64,000 nt of DNA from Carnegiea gigantea (lineage: Eukaryota; Streptophyta; Magnoliopsida; Caryophyllales; Cactaceae), in NCBI GenBank assembly GCA_029747015.1, contig JAKOGI010000008.1, positions 402,501 through 466,500 of the forward strand. The letters run 5' to 3'. The notes beneath the pieces are model-generated. The model ran no database searches, had not been told where the DNA came from, and saw only the letters and a program-made list of their open reading frames with translations. The position numbers were made by a program, and so were the translations under genes. Every line of letters starts with the position of its first letter. The stretch's first letter is position 1. Of the stretch, positions 35,911 through 46,309 are shown one piece after another.

Positions 35911-38371
35911 ATGGTGATTTCATGTTCAGTCTCGATCTTAATTCGTTTGAATGTTTGTTCATTCTCTCTCTTGCTGGTTGTCTATGGCTTCTAATGCGAT
36001 TTCCCTGCATTTTTGCTCGTATGTTCGAATTTTCAGGTGAAGTACTCCAGAGAGCCCGATAACCCTACCAAATGTATGGATTTCTTCGCTAATCTTCCTA
36101 AACTTATGCTTTCGATATTTCATCACTTAGGATAAATGTGATCATTGCTAATCTGAATTTTCATTCTGTAGCTTGCAAGTCCAGGGGTTCGGATCTCAGA
36201 GTGCATTTCAAGGTACTTTTTTTTCCCCCTCGATTATGTTCATCATATGGTGTTATTCTTAGATTAGCTCAACTTTCACGTTGATTTGTGGTTGGAGGCT
36301 AAATTTTTGATGAATTGCTGAGGCAATGTTGATGCATTATTTAGTTAGCTTCCCTCGCATCTATTGTAATGGGTTGGGTTTGCAATTTGAGTTTGATTTA
36401 ATACCTGATGAAAAAAGCAGGGATCTATTGCCTTTTTTTGTGGATAGGTCTCTCGTAAACTTCAGGGAAAGCGACTTTCATTGTTATTGGGTGAACCTTT
36501 GGAGTTTGCAATGATGGCAGGTTCAGTAAACAATGTTAAATCTATAGTTTTATTTATACTCACTAGTAATATAAGTTCAGATTAGATCATATTCTCAATA
36601 TGCAAGTTGACTCAAGCTGGTATGAACTAATTTAGTGATGATATTTGCAATGATTTGGCATTAGCTCCTAGTTTTGGTCTATTGATGTGTATAGGATTAT
36701 TGGTGTGAGCTTATTAAGTTCACTAGAATGGGTAGTTGGTTGGTGAAAACACGAAACTTGTATTTGCACTCTTTATTAGGCTAAGGAAATTGATTGGCAA
36801 TTTTTGGAGAAGTGTTTGTTTTTGAATCTGATGAATCCATCTGCTACGCATGAAAGTTTTCTCCATTTATTTATTTGAAAGACCTGATGAAAAAAGCAGG
36901 GATGTATCTCATTTTTATGGATGGGTCTCTCGTAAACTTCAGGGAAATCAACTTTCATTGTTATTGGGTGAACCTCTTGACGTTTGAATGATGATAGGTT
37001 CAGTAAATGATGTTACATTCTGTCTTCTTAATACAATCTTCTATAAATGAGCAATAGTCATTCGTAAATATGGTGGTTTTCCAAGTGTTTAAGGTTATGT
37101 TCCCTATCATTTGTCATCTGCTGTTATTACTGGTAAATTGCTTTCATTGATTAATTGATACAATGGGCCCTGAGGTTCACTATGGAACTTGTTGCATGTT
37201 CTCTTGTTAACTATCGTGTATGGTTCTGTTAACTGGATGTAGTCCCTTTTCAAGCCATTGGATTAGTTGGTCAGCTTTGTTAACTGTCTTTAATTTCAAA
37301 ACCTGATGAAAAAAGCAGGAACTCGTTGCCTTTTTGTGGACGGGTTTCTCGTAAACTTCAGGGATACCAAGTTTCATTGTTATTGGGTGAACCTCTTGAG
37401 GTTTCTATGATGTGAGGTTCAGTAAACAATGTTACATTTCTTCTCCTCTTTAGAACTTCATGATTATCGTGCGTATATCATATCAATTCCCATTGTCTCT
37501 CTTACTAGTTTTAGCAGCATGGATAGTGCAATGTTTTCTTTCTATTAGTAGATTCTTGATTTCGTTTGGAAATAGCCTTGACTAGTGTATATGCACACTG
37601 ATATGCACTATCTGAAGCACTATTTTCTCTTTGCCTCTGCAGAACACAAGGGAGACTGCATTTGCTATCAGGAAGTTGCCTTTGGCAAAGGCGAAGAGAT
37701 ATTTGGAGGATGTTCTTGCTCACAAGCAGGCTATTCCCTTCCGCCGCTTCTGTGGTGGTGTTGGAAGAACCGCTCAGGCGAAGAACAGGCACTCCAATGG
37801 TCAAGGACGCTGGCCTGTTAAGTCAGCAAAGTTCATCCTTGATCTGCTTAAGAATGCTGAGAGCAATGCCGAGGCATGTTATTACTCGTGATTGCGTTTT
37901 GTAATAGATAGTGGTTTGAGTATTTTGGTTGTACTAATTCTGTAATCCATATGCAGATGAAGGGTCTTGATGTGGATTCTCTCTACATCTCGCATATCCA
38001 AGTGAATCAGGCCCAAAAACAAAGGCGTCGTACTTACCGTGCTCATGGGCGTATCAACCGTATGTATTTCCTCCCCATGTTTGTCAAGGATATCTGAAAT
38101 CCAAACGTAGTTGAGCTGACCATACTTTTATTTGACAGCCTACATGTCTCACCCTTGCCACATTGAGTTGATTTTGTCTGAGAAGGAAGAACCAGTTAGG
38201 AAGGAGGTAATTACCTTTGCCACCCTTGCCACCTGCATTGTGATAGCAGAGATGTTCTAGTTGAAAATTCTTAGTGTGCTCTAGCACTGTCTTACATGAT
38301 CCGTGTATTGTGTTTTGCAGCCTGAGACTCAGTTGGCCGCCAGCAAATCCAAGAAGTCACAGGCTTCTTGA
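35911..38371 (+). CDS. RPL17: 60S ribosomal protein L17 (uL22)
   Basis: Cytosolic large-subunit ribosomal protein lining the polypeptide exit tunnel. Exons: 35911-35913, 36037-36073, 36172-36212, 37643-37873, 37957-38059, 38139-38206, 38321-38371, giving 177 residues. Exon 1 contributes only the ATG; the protein continues [20 protein letters not shown] and contains the uL22 core ([60 protein letters not shown]). The intron after exon 4 appears to start with GC (GAG then GCATGT at 37874) and ends in AG, a GC-AG intron. Family length is about 175 residues, so the model is complete. Intron 3 (36213-37642) is unusually long for this gene and carries three structured repeats. From memory, Arabidopsis At1g67430 is the syntenic counterpart. 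Confidence 0.96.
36414..36540 (+). ncRNA. Candidate H/ACA-like RNA, copy 1 (possibly decayed)
   Basis: Two-hairpin unit inside RPL17 intron 3. In the 5' hairpin, lower stem CCTGA (36414-36418) pairs with TCAGG, and an upper stem GGGATCTAT pairs with ATAGGTCTC over nine positions. The hinge is AAAGCG, which misses the ANANNA consensus by one base. The 3' hairpin pairs CATTGTT (36479-36485) with AACAATG (36529-36535), and TGAACCT (36492-36498) with AGGTTCA (36519-36525), around a 20-nt loop. Where ACA is expected the sequence is AAA, so this copy may be inactive. Confidence 0.45.
36883..37020 (+). ncRNA. Candidate H/ACA-like RNA, copy 2
   Basis: Same architecture as its neighbours. The hinge AAATCA (36945-36950) fits the H box ANANNA, and ACA lies at 37015-37017, three bases before the inferred end. 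The lower 3' stem CATTGTT (36956-36962) pairs with AATGATG (37006-37012) by using two G-U wobbles, while TGAACCT (36969-36975) pairs with AGGTTCA (36996-37002). One of nine pairs in the 5' upper stem is a mismatch. Spacing from the upper stem to the hinge is about 15 nt, as expected for a pseudouridylation pocket. Confidence 0.55.
37302..37439 (+). ncRNA. Candidate H/ACA-like RNA, copy 3
   Basis: The best-formed copy. The 5' upper stem GGAACTCGT pairs with ACGGGTTTC over nine positions (with wobbles), using bases that differ from copy 1 on both sides, which is compensatory change. The hinge ATACCA (37364-37369) fits ANANNA. The 3' hairpin has CATTGTT (37375-37381) with AACAATG (37425-37431), and TGAACCT (37388-37394) with AGGTTCA (37415-37421). 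ACA lies at 37434-37436. Placement in a ribosomal-protein intron is typical for snoRNAs. The RNA target is unknown. Confidence 0.58.
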
Positions 38372-39395
38372 AAGTGTGAAATTAGACAGTATCGGATCTT
38401 TCATGTTCATTTTGTTTTATTTTTCCTTTTGTAGACCAGGAATATCTGCAAAACTTTGTTTTGTTATTCATCAATGGGCAGATCAAAGAGCTATTTAGTG
38501 TTTATTGGAATTTTGACGCTTAGTTTTTGTCTCAATGTTGCACTGCCCTTGATTAGAGCCATATTATGTTGCACCCGAAATATTTGTGTTTTTTTTTTTT
38601 TGAGTCAAAATTGTGGGCTGCCATCACCAACTTAACCGTTGTCTCCGTTACAGCACAAGAATTAAAGTTATAGCAGTATTTATGTCTTGCTATTCTCTTA
38701 TGGTAGAGCATACAAACAAAGATACTGCAGTCTGAAGAATTAGGTGATTCATGTTATTGGTGCATCGTACTTTCTTTACTTGTTAGTTATAGCAATATAT
38801 CGTTTTTGCTGATATCTTTAGATTTTAGCTGAATAACATTTTGCTTGTACAGTTAGCGTTGTAGACCTATATTCTCAAGTCTTTTGAAGCGTATCAACAA
38901 TCAAAAACGTTGTTGCCTCAATCCAACCCTAACAACGCTGACAGAAATACGGCTTCCTCCAACTCCAAGTCGAGATTTGCTATGCGGGATTGCAGTCACT
39001 AATCAGCTTACACTGTACAACTAGGTACCTTGAATTGTCCAAACACTACTTACTGAAATTCACATTCTTTTAGCAAGGCTCTCTCTGTTATTTCTAGATC
39101 TGGAAAGCCAACCTGAAATCCAAAATTTGAACTGAATTAGTCGACAAGTCAGACTAGACACCCGAAATAGCTAATTTGAAGTGGTCCTGAAATCGAAATT
39201 GATGAAGCAGTCTCATAATTGAAATTAATGTGTACTTAGCTGACTGTACTTTTTTTTCCTTCCCAAACAAACATATTGGACCAAAAATTGAGTGATGTGA
39301 AATCGAACCTAAATAAAAAGTGATCCAACCTAAAATCGAAACCGAACTGAATTTGGTTGATTTCAGTTCGACCTATTTATTTACGGAATTTTCGT
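38372..39395. other. RPL17 3'UTR and spacer
   Basis: The RPL17 3'UTR probably ends by about 38600. The rest has no recognisable gene. From about 39130 to 39385 there are ACCGAA/AATCGAA-rich words similar in style to the insert at 49085-49423. Confidence 0.4.
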
Positions 39396-39399
39396 TTCA

Positions 39400-39645
39400 G
39401 CGGTTGCAAGGAGGAGTTAGCAGTTGGGAGCAGTTAAGAGAGCGGTTGTAATTAGCAACTAGCAGTTGCGAGCAGTGGAGTGGTTTTGAGCAGTTAGAAG
39501 CAGTTGCATTTGACAGTTGCATTTGTGTTTGTAATACAATGTGAGTTATTGCGAGCGGGTGAAAGCAGTTAGAAGCGGGTGAGAGCAGTTAGAAGCAGGT
39601 GATATTAGAAGTTGGAAGCGGTTGACAGCAGTTGCGGTGGGACAA
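39400..39645. repeat. Degenerate AGCAGTTAGAAGC tandem repeat
   Basis: Units such as AGCAGTTAGAAGC, GAGCAGTTAGAAGCAG and AGCGGGTGA recur about ten times with variable spacing, giving a G-rich plus strand. No coding sequence. Confidence 0.65.
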
Positions 39646-39649
39646 ATGC

Positions 39650-40318
39650 TGAAACTAACAGACCATTTAGAAAGGCAAACCACAAACAAATGTTATCCGT
39701 ACATGATAAGAAATAAATACATATATGATATTTCACATTATACTCCCATCCCGATGGAAGAGGAAGTGACGTTTGGGAAGATGCACTTAATTTTCCTTCG
39801 CTCCTCCTCATTTAATATTTTTCAACAAGAAAAATAAGTATTAGTTAACCTTTATTCCTCTCCGCTCCATCCTCTTCCTGCAATCCGAAGAGACTGTTGT
39901 TAGAAATACAGTACATTTGCCACTGCTTTAAGCAAGTATGCCAACACAAGCACGAACGAATTATGGTGTATATTGCCCCGTGTTTTCTGACGTGTCATTT
40001 CTCTCATCAACTCTTCCTGATGATTATAAAACCGCACTATAAAACAACTCAAAACCAACTCGCTCCTTCCCTTTCTCTCTCTCGCGATCTCACCAACTCT
40101 TCCTCACCCGGACAGCTCCCAGATTTCGCTTCGTCGTCGGAAAACCTTCGCTCTCCGTCTCTCTCCTCACCGTCTCTGGTAACTGTCTGTCTCTCTCTCT
40201 CTGTCTATACAATTCACGAATAGTCGTATAGATCTCTACATCCATTCTTATCGACGAAATTCAAAACCCAGGGTTTTTGCAATTCACTGAGATTCAAACA
40301 TTGGTTCTGTCGATTCAG
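39650..40318 (+). other. Spacer, promoter and leader of SPC1
   Basis: AT-rich DNA to about 40030, then a pyrimidine-rich leader with CT runs (about 40074-40083 and 40190-40202). CTCTG|GTAACT at about 40160 and GATTCAG at 40312-40318, directly before the ATG, could border a leader intron. Confidence 0.4.
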
Positions 40319-40591
40319 ATGGATTGGCAAGGGCAGAAGGTGGCGGAGCAGCTGTTGCAGATAATGCAGCTCGTATTCGCAGTTGTAGCATTGGCTACGG
40401 GTTACGTTATGGGTTCGTTTCAATTGATGGTTCTGATCTACGCCGCCGGCGTCGTTTTGACGGCTCTGATCATCGTTCCGAACTGGCCCTTCTTCAATCG
40501 CCACCCTCTCAAATGGCTCGAACCTGCCGAAGCCGATCGCCACCCCAAGCCTCAAATCGCCCCCAAGAAGAAGGCCACCAAGCAGAAATGA
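40319..40591 (+). CDS. SPC1: Signal peptidase complex subunit 1 (12 kDa)
   Basis: Small ER membrane subunit of signal peptidase (SPC12/SPCS1 family). It is non-catalytic and modulates substrate choice of the complex. The 90-residue protein is encoded in a single coding exon. It starts MDWQGQKVAEQLLQIMQL and has two membrane segments, at about residues 13-32 and 35-55, with a short luminal turn (GSFQ). The family motif PNWPFFNRHPLKWLEP follows, and the tail is lysine-rich (PKKKATKQK). Length matches the family. It is not part of the Arabidopsis chromosome 1 gene order as I recall it, so it may be a local addition here. It converges on the RsgA gene. Confidence 0.93.
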   Translation: MDWQGQKVAEQLLQIMQLVFAVVALATGYVMGSFQLMVLIYAAGVVLTALIIVPNWPFFNRHPLKWLEPAEADRHPKPQIAPKKKATKQK

Positions 40592-41352
40592 ATGTCCAGT
40601 TTGACGCCGGAGAAGTTAGGTCTTATCTGCACTCTCTGCTGAATTGTAGTTAGTTACCCTTTTGATTTTGTGCTTCTGTTTCCTTTGACTGGATATCTGA
40701 TGAAATTTTTAGCACTTTGGGGAGGTGTTTATGAGCGATTTTTATGGATTTTTCGTTCGCTTCAATTGGTTCTTTGCTTTTGATTGCTCGATGCCCTTCC
40801 CTTTTGTTTCATTTGTTGTTTGTGATCACATTGCTGGGAAAGAATGGTTCATTTTGATTGATGTTGCTGGTTGGGATTTTCATGGATGGATTCATATTAA
40901 CATTGTTGAGTTAGAGTGTTCGTAACCGGCGATTCCATGGCTCCTTTTGATGGGAAGAAACTCTGTGCATAGCAGTATTTCAATACCTCAGATGAATGAG
41001 ATTTTTTTGGGGGGTGGGGGGCAGGGGTGTTGTTCTTGTTCATGGCTGCTGACTGCCAGTAGGCCTTTGTTCCTCCAAATATGGGAGTAGCCATTTTGAA
41101 GATGGCTCGAATTTAGATTCGATTGTATCCGAGCTTCTCCTTGCAGCTATGTTGCCTATAGTTGGGTCTCAAGATGGGTTTTCTGGTGTTTTTCCTTGTT
41201 AAACAATATTTTCCCACCAAAATTTGTTAGTGGCAGTGGTGATTTGCATTCATTTGGGATACGTCCTGAAGAAGTTACCTTTGGCATTGTCTCGGGGCTA
41301 ATGACTCAGAAATTCTATTGGAAATATTGTAACAGTACAGTGGTCTCATTGT
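40592..41352. other. SPC1 3' region and spacer
   Basis: The 3'UTR and spacer contain a T7 then G-rich tract at about 41002-41022. No further gene. Confidence 0.4.
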
Positions 41353-41773
41353 CAGAGCATTCACAGCCAGAGTTCATTCCATTTTGTGGAACTCTGGCCT
41401 GTCACATCACGTTTATTCCAGTTTGTGGAACTCTGGCCTGTCACATCACATCAGTAAAAGTTCCATAATTCTGAAACTTGCATTTCTTCACTTTTCTAAC
41501 CCATGGAACTCAATTTTAATCACCCAATAAAAATATTTATTATGGACCCACCTTATAACACACAAAATGTTTTTTAAATTATTGAAAAATTATATAGTTA
41601 CTCCCAAATAAGAGAAAAAACAAAAAAATATTAAAAAATGCCAAAAGCTGGCATGCGGGGAGAAGGGTCTGTCTGTTCTCACCCACGTGGCACTCCTCCC
41701 TCTCTCCTCATATTGCGACAAGTGGCAGCACGGGCCTGCGTTCCCTTTTTTAAGCCCCTCCGCGGATGCTCTC
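41353..41773. mobile_element. MITE, GAGCATYCC family, inverted relative to the RPL17-proximal copy
   Basis: The left end is CAGAGCATTCACAGCCAGAG, and the right end reverse-complements to GAGAGCATCCGCGGAGGGG. Its right half is the inverted counterpart of the left half of the element at 35345-35722. The segment TTGTGGAACTCTGGCCTGTC plus ACATCAC occurs twice in tandem (about 41392-41450). Confidence 0.6.
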
Positions 41774-43072
41774 AAGTTTGATGGATGAGTTTGAAACTCG
41801 TATAGCTTATTGCAATGAAGAGAAGAGTTGTGGTTTCTGTTGTGGGAATTGATCAGATTAGGTATCATTCTCTTGGGATTTCCAAAGTTTACAAGTGTTG
41901 TTTTCTGCTTATTAATTGGACAACTTCATTTAAGTTAATGGAGTACACAGTTCTTGGATATGTATTCTGGACATTCTGGTGGCTGTTTTCATGTTTGTGT
42001 GAGACTCTGAGGCTGGTTCGCCTAGGCGTTGATATTAGAGTATCTCAGTTTGAAGAAGATCTTCACGCGATTCGTGTTTTGATGTTTGATAGGCTTAAAG
42101 TTGGCTTCTTTGAAGTTTGGTTTGTTTTTGGGTTGCTGGTGGATACTCCTGAGTCCTTTCTCTGTGCAACCCCACACCCTTTTTTACTTTTCTTTTGTTT
42201 TTAGAGCCAGGTCCCCCCAGCCCCTGCCATGAATCTGGAGTGTAACGACAAGGAATCTCCTTGCGTGGAGGGTGAGCACTAAATGTTACGTTCAAGGTTA
42301 AGGGTTCGGGACCCCAACATTCCATCAAATATGAATACTTGTCCGAATGGTTTCTTGAGCAGAGACTGTTGCTTAAATTTTTAATGTTGGACAGGTGAGG
42401 TGAGTACTTCGGAGTTAATTTTATACTACGGGTATCGTTGGCCTTTGCCTGGCAAGCGAGCACTTCAATAGATTCGGCTTCAAGTACCCAAAGACACATC
42501 TCGTGGATCCAGTTATTCAGGTAGTAGTTGTTCTTCCACTTGCTTACCATCACGATCCTTCGATATTCATTCTGGACAACCAAGCTACAACGCCTAGGCA
42601 GCTTTAGAACTGTGGCTTGCTTCATCAAGGAATTTGATTAAAACTCAAATACATTGGGCGACAGATAATTCAGTAATGCATCTCTAGCAGCATATGCACC
42701 AGATGGGAGAGCATTAAGAAACAGTTCTCCCCAGTGTACTCCCAAGTGGAATAACGCCTGAACTTGAAATGTGCAACTGTCGAGCGAAGAAAATGACGAA
42801 ACAAGAATTCCTTCTCCCATAATCCAAGAAAATTGAGCTCATGGCAACAGCTACAGAAAACTGAATCGAAACCACGTCATCATCTCTGCGGGTGCTCTGT
42901 TTTTCTTACAAAATTCACTATTTACAGGATAGGCGAAGGGCAGAGGTTCTCTGAACCAGTGAACCCCTCCTTCTCTGAAACCCGGAAGTCCTTGAAATAT
43001 CAGATACAAGTGAGCTGTCGTCAACATCTACATATCCACCCTTACTCACTACAAGTCTACGCAGTTGTCATC
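41774..43072. other. Spacer between SPC1 and RsgA
   Basis: Open frames exist on both strands, including one at 42095-42628 on the minus strand, but no domain is recognisable. The last part probably contains the RsgA 3'UTR on the minus strand. Confidence 0.35.
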
Positions 43073-45824
43073 CTATTGGTTTTCTTGATCCATTGCACTT
43101 ATGATAGGATTATCCTCCAAGTATTCATCATCTTCATCCAGCTCTTCATACAATTCATCTAATATGGACTGGTTCAGTTTCTTGCGAGATAGCCTCCTGT
43201 GTTTCTTTGGCTCCAGTTTTGGCTCTGCTTGCACAACCCCCATATGACCCATCTTGGTCCTGCAAAACAATGAAGAGAGAGAGGAAGCTGACCTCAAGAA
43301 TCATTTTGGAGTTGAAACTGCATCTCCTTAATGTAAAATGCCTACCTCACATCAGCTTCTCTCTTTGTGCCCATCGTCCTCAGCTGAAATTCCTCTCTGA
43401 TCTTAATTTCGTCCACCAGTTGGAAGTAATATGGATATCTCTCCCAATCCGCGCCCACTAGGCACCCAGGTTCACCAATGTGCAGACAATTGTTGAATGC
43501 ACATCTCTTAGGCTCATTTTCTTTGAGTATTTTCCGGATCTAAATATGCAATAGATCACTAAATCATATATGGTACACAGCAAACGTAGTTTTGGTGCAT
43601 ATCGCAGAGAAGCATGTAGAATGAAAACTACCTCAGGGAATGTCTCTGCCAGAGAATGTTTTGTTACTTTCAATAGTCTAGGTTGATTAAATCCTGGAGT
43701 ATCAGCCAAATAACCTCCGCCCGCCAATGGAAGCAAAGAGACATTCCGAGTTGTGTGTTTTCCTCTTCCACTTCTGGCTGACACTTCCCCGACCCGCTGC
43801 TCCTCAAACCATTTGCTGCCAGATATCTGGAAATTGGCAAAAGAGGAGACCATGAAACCTATTAGACCACAGAACGAGTAAATTTTGTTCCCCTTTTTTA
43901 CCCCTTCTTTCCTCAGGGAGGAGGCACAGGAAGTGTTAAATAGCAGAGTGAGGCATAAAGAAATTGATCGTGGAATACAGACGTGAGAGATGAAACCCAC
44001 AGGATCAAACAAGGTACCCTCCGCCATTACAGGAGAATCATCGCTGTTCCTCAAAACATTGATAAGACTGGACTTCCCCACACCACTTGGACCCACAATC
44101 ACAGTTGTCCTCTCTCTCAGGGTGAATACAAGGGAATCAAGTCCCTGTTTTGATTTGACACTGCAAAATATCGGAACATACCCCCACTGAAAGAGCCTAG
44201 TTTTCCATGCAGCCAGAACCTGCATATGCCATCAGAACTTGAGCAAAATGGATCACAATTAAAGCAGCTAAAGTGTCAAAGAGGAAGAAGAGCTCACGAA
44301 AAACCTCTCAACAATATGGGCTTGTTAATTGTGACACCTAAAGCACATCCGACTTACAAATTTACGATATATACATTATTAGATAAGTCTAGCTTACGAT
44401 TGAGGCCAACATAACATTGAAGAAAAGATATGATTTCTTAAGACCTCAATCAGAAAGTCCACCTTCCTTCACTGTCCAGAACTGGCTGACTTGTTCTCTT
44501 GACTCCCTACCCAACCCCCAACAAGCTGATTAAACAAATTTGCCGTTGTAAAACACATCCATTAACAACAAGCATAAACAAGAAGACAATATTCCTACTT
44601 GGCATTCTCCATTATGGGTACTAAACTACGCTAGAAGTATCTGACATGAGTGCGTGTCCAAGAGTGGAATTAAGCCATTATGCTCGAATTGTGAATGTTC
44701 TTAGTCTAAGAATCTGACATGGTACTTCATACTCAGCCGTAATGGAGAGTCATGCGACATAGAATAGAGGACCGTAAACTTACCCAAATCTTCGGCCGTC
44801 TATTGTAATCCTAATTCCTAAGTCCTAACAGCCTAAGCACATTGTCTCCATTTTCCATCACAACACCCAATTTTGGCACCTCAGAAAATTTTGGTTCAGA
44901 CGATCACTCAAGTTTGCTTTACAAGGCGCCAAAAAACCTCAATCAACTCCAAATATACTCCTTTTTATTTCAAATTTGTCCCAATTCCCAAACAGATTGC
45001 CAATATTATCCCCTAATCACTCTTCATTTACTCTCACTAAACAGTTTTGCCATTGAATTCATTAACATGATTGCATTCAATTGGAAATCAATTGCACGTT
45101 CGATTAATTCAGCAATAAATTCTAAGAAGAAAGTTGAAATGGAAGATCAAACCTCCTCATTGACGAGCTCGCATTTGTTCAAAGCAAGTGTAAGCGGAAT
45201 TCCAGTGGACTCAGCCTCCACAAGGAACCTAGTGAGAGAGAATGGCTCGAGCTTAGGCTGATCCATGGAGAACAAGACCAAGAAATGATCAGCATTGGCG
45301 ATCGGAGGGTCGAGAATCTCAGATTCCCTAGGGTACACGTTCTCTATCATGCCCCGGCGATCCACCCAATCAATCGACCCTACCAACACCTTATCCCCCA
45401 CCATAACCCTCCTCCTTATCTTCTTCAGCAGCGCCCTCACCACACAGAGCAGCTCCACTCCAACTCTAGAGCCTTCTAGAGCCGACTCCTTCTCGGAGCT
45501 TCCAGAAGGTTCCGGAGCCGATTGGACGATGACGCGCATAAAATTGGCCTGGGCGGAGGCGACCATGCCGATGGCCTGATTAGGAGAGAGAATCTGAGGG
45601 AGTTGGTCGATGGAAGGAGATAGAGATGTGAGAGAGGAGAAGTGCTTCAGGGCTTCTCGGGCCTTGAGAGTGTTCCGATTCGGCTGAGGCTGGTTGTGGA
45701 CCTTTCTGGAAGCATTGATGACGAGAGAGAATCGGCGCCGGAGGAGGAGGAAGGAGGCGGCGGTGGCGGCGGCAAGCTGCGGTGTCGCGGGGTGGCAGAG
45801 GAGAGAGAATGAGTTCACCGGCAT
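43073..45824 (-). CDS. Organellar RsgA/YjeQ-type ribosome-assembly GTPase
   Basis: Circularly permuted GTPase that matures the small ribosomal subunit in bacteria; here probably in plastids or mitochondria. Exons on the minus strand: 45824-45153, 44219-43983, 43826-43632, 43539-43346, 43259-43073, giving 494 residues. The N-terminus (MPVNSFSLLCHPATPQLAAA, Arg/Ser-rich, few acidic residues) looks like a transit peptide. An OB-fold precedes the GTPase domain. Motifs appear in permuted order: G4 as NKCE at 216-219 (Glu in place of the usual Asp), G1 GPSGVGKSS at 267-275, and G3 DTPG at 345-348. Then comes a zinc knuckle CAFNNCLHIGEPGC (Cys381, Cys386, His388, Cys394). The C-terminus is plant-specific and acidic. 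The exon 2/3 junction (ISH then ISGSKWFEE) is the least certain. From memory, Arabidopsis At1g67440 (emb1688) is the counterpart. Confidence 0.92.
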
Positions 45825-46309
45825 ATTTTGCTGATTTGTCTGTTTCTCAAATTGGCCGAATCAAATGCTGAATGCTGTTCTTGAGCTTGCGTGTTCAGTC
45901 TACTCATAATCCATTCTTTCAGGTTGTGAATGCTGCAATTTCCAGCTGCTTCCACTGCTCTTTTGTTGTCTTGTGTATTTTCTGGGCCTTTTGATGGGTT
46001 GGGCTTTTGGTATGTTTTAAGAAGTTTGGGCCTGATTGTCCATTATATGTGATCTCAACTAACCTAGGTGGCCCATGGAAGCTTGATCAAGTAAGCTTAG
46101 TGGATTTGTTTGTTTGTTTGTTTGAAACCTTTGGTGCACTTTATTTATTATTGGACTTTTCTTAAACTAATTCAACTTAAATCAAACATGAGAAGTCTAT
46201 TAATGAGATTATTAGGAGATAAGAATAAAAAGTAGAACAGTAGATTCCCCCCCCCCCCCGATTTAGATGATTGGGAAATTCTAATTTGAGAAAGTTATTT
46301 ATGAAAAAT

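Noticed and set aside
36326..36514. Open frames across the three RPL17 intron units (e.g. [17 protein letters not shown])
   Set aside because: A short peptide-like frame is shared, but conservation follows base pairing rather than codon positions, there is no usable splice context, and RNA structure explains the pattern better than duplicated exons.
36414..37439. C/D-box snoRNA interpretation of the RPL17 intron units
   Set aside because: A TGATGA is present near each 5' end but no CTGA D box occurs near the 3' end of any copy; hinge and ACA boxes fit H/ACA better.
42225..42320. GGTTCGGGACCCC resembling a tRNA/SINE B box
   Set aside because: No matching A box at proper spacing, no cloverleaf, and no A-tail or target duplication, so neither a tRNA nor a SINE could be supported.
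42095..42628. 177-codon open frame on the minus strand between SPC1 and RsgA
   Set aside because: No recognisable domain, low-complexity basic segments and no splice context. It is likely a chance open frame.
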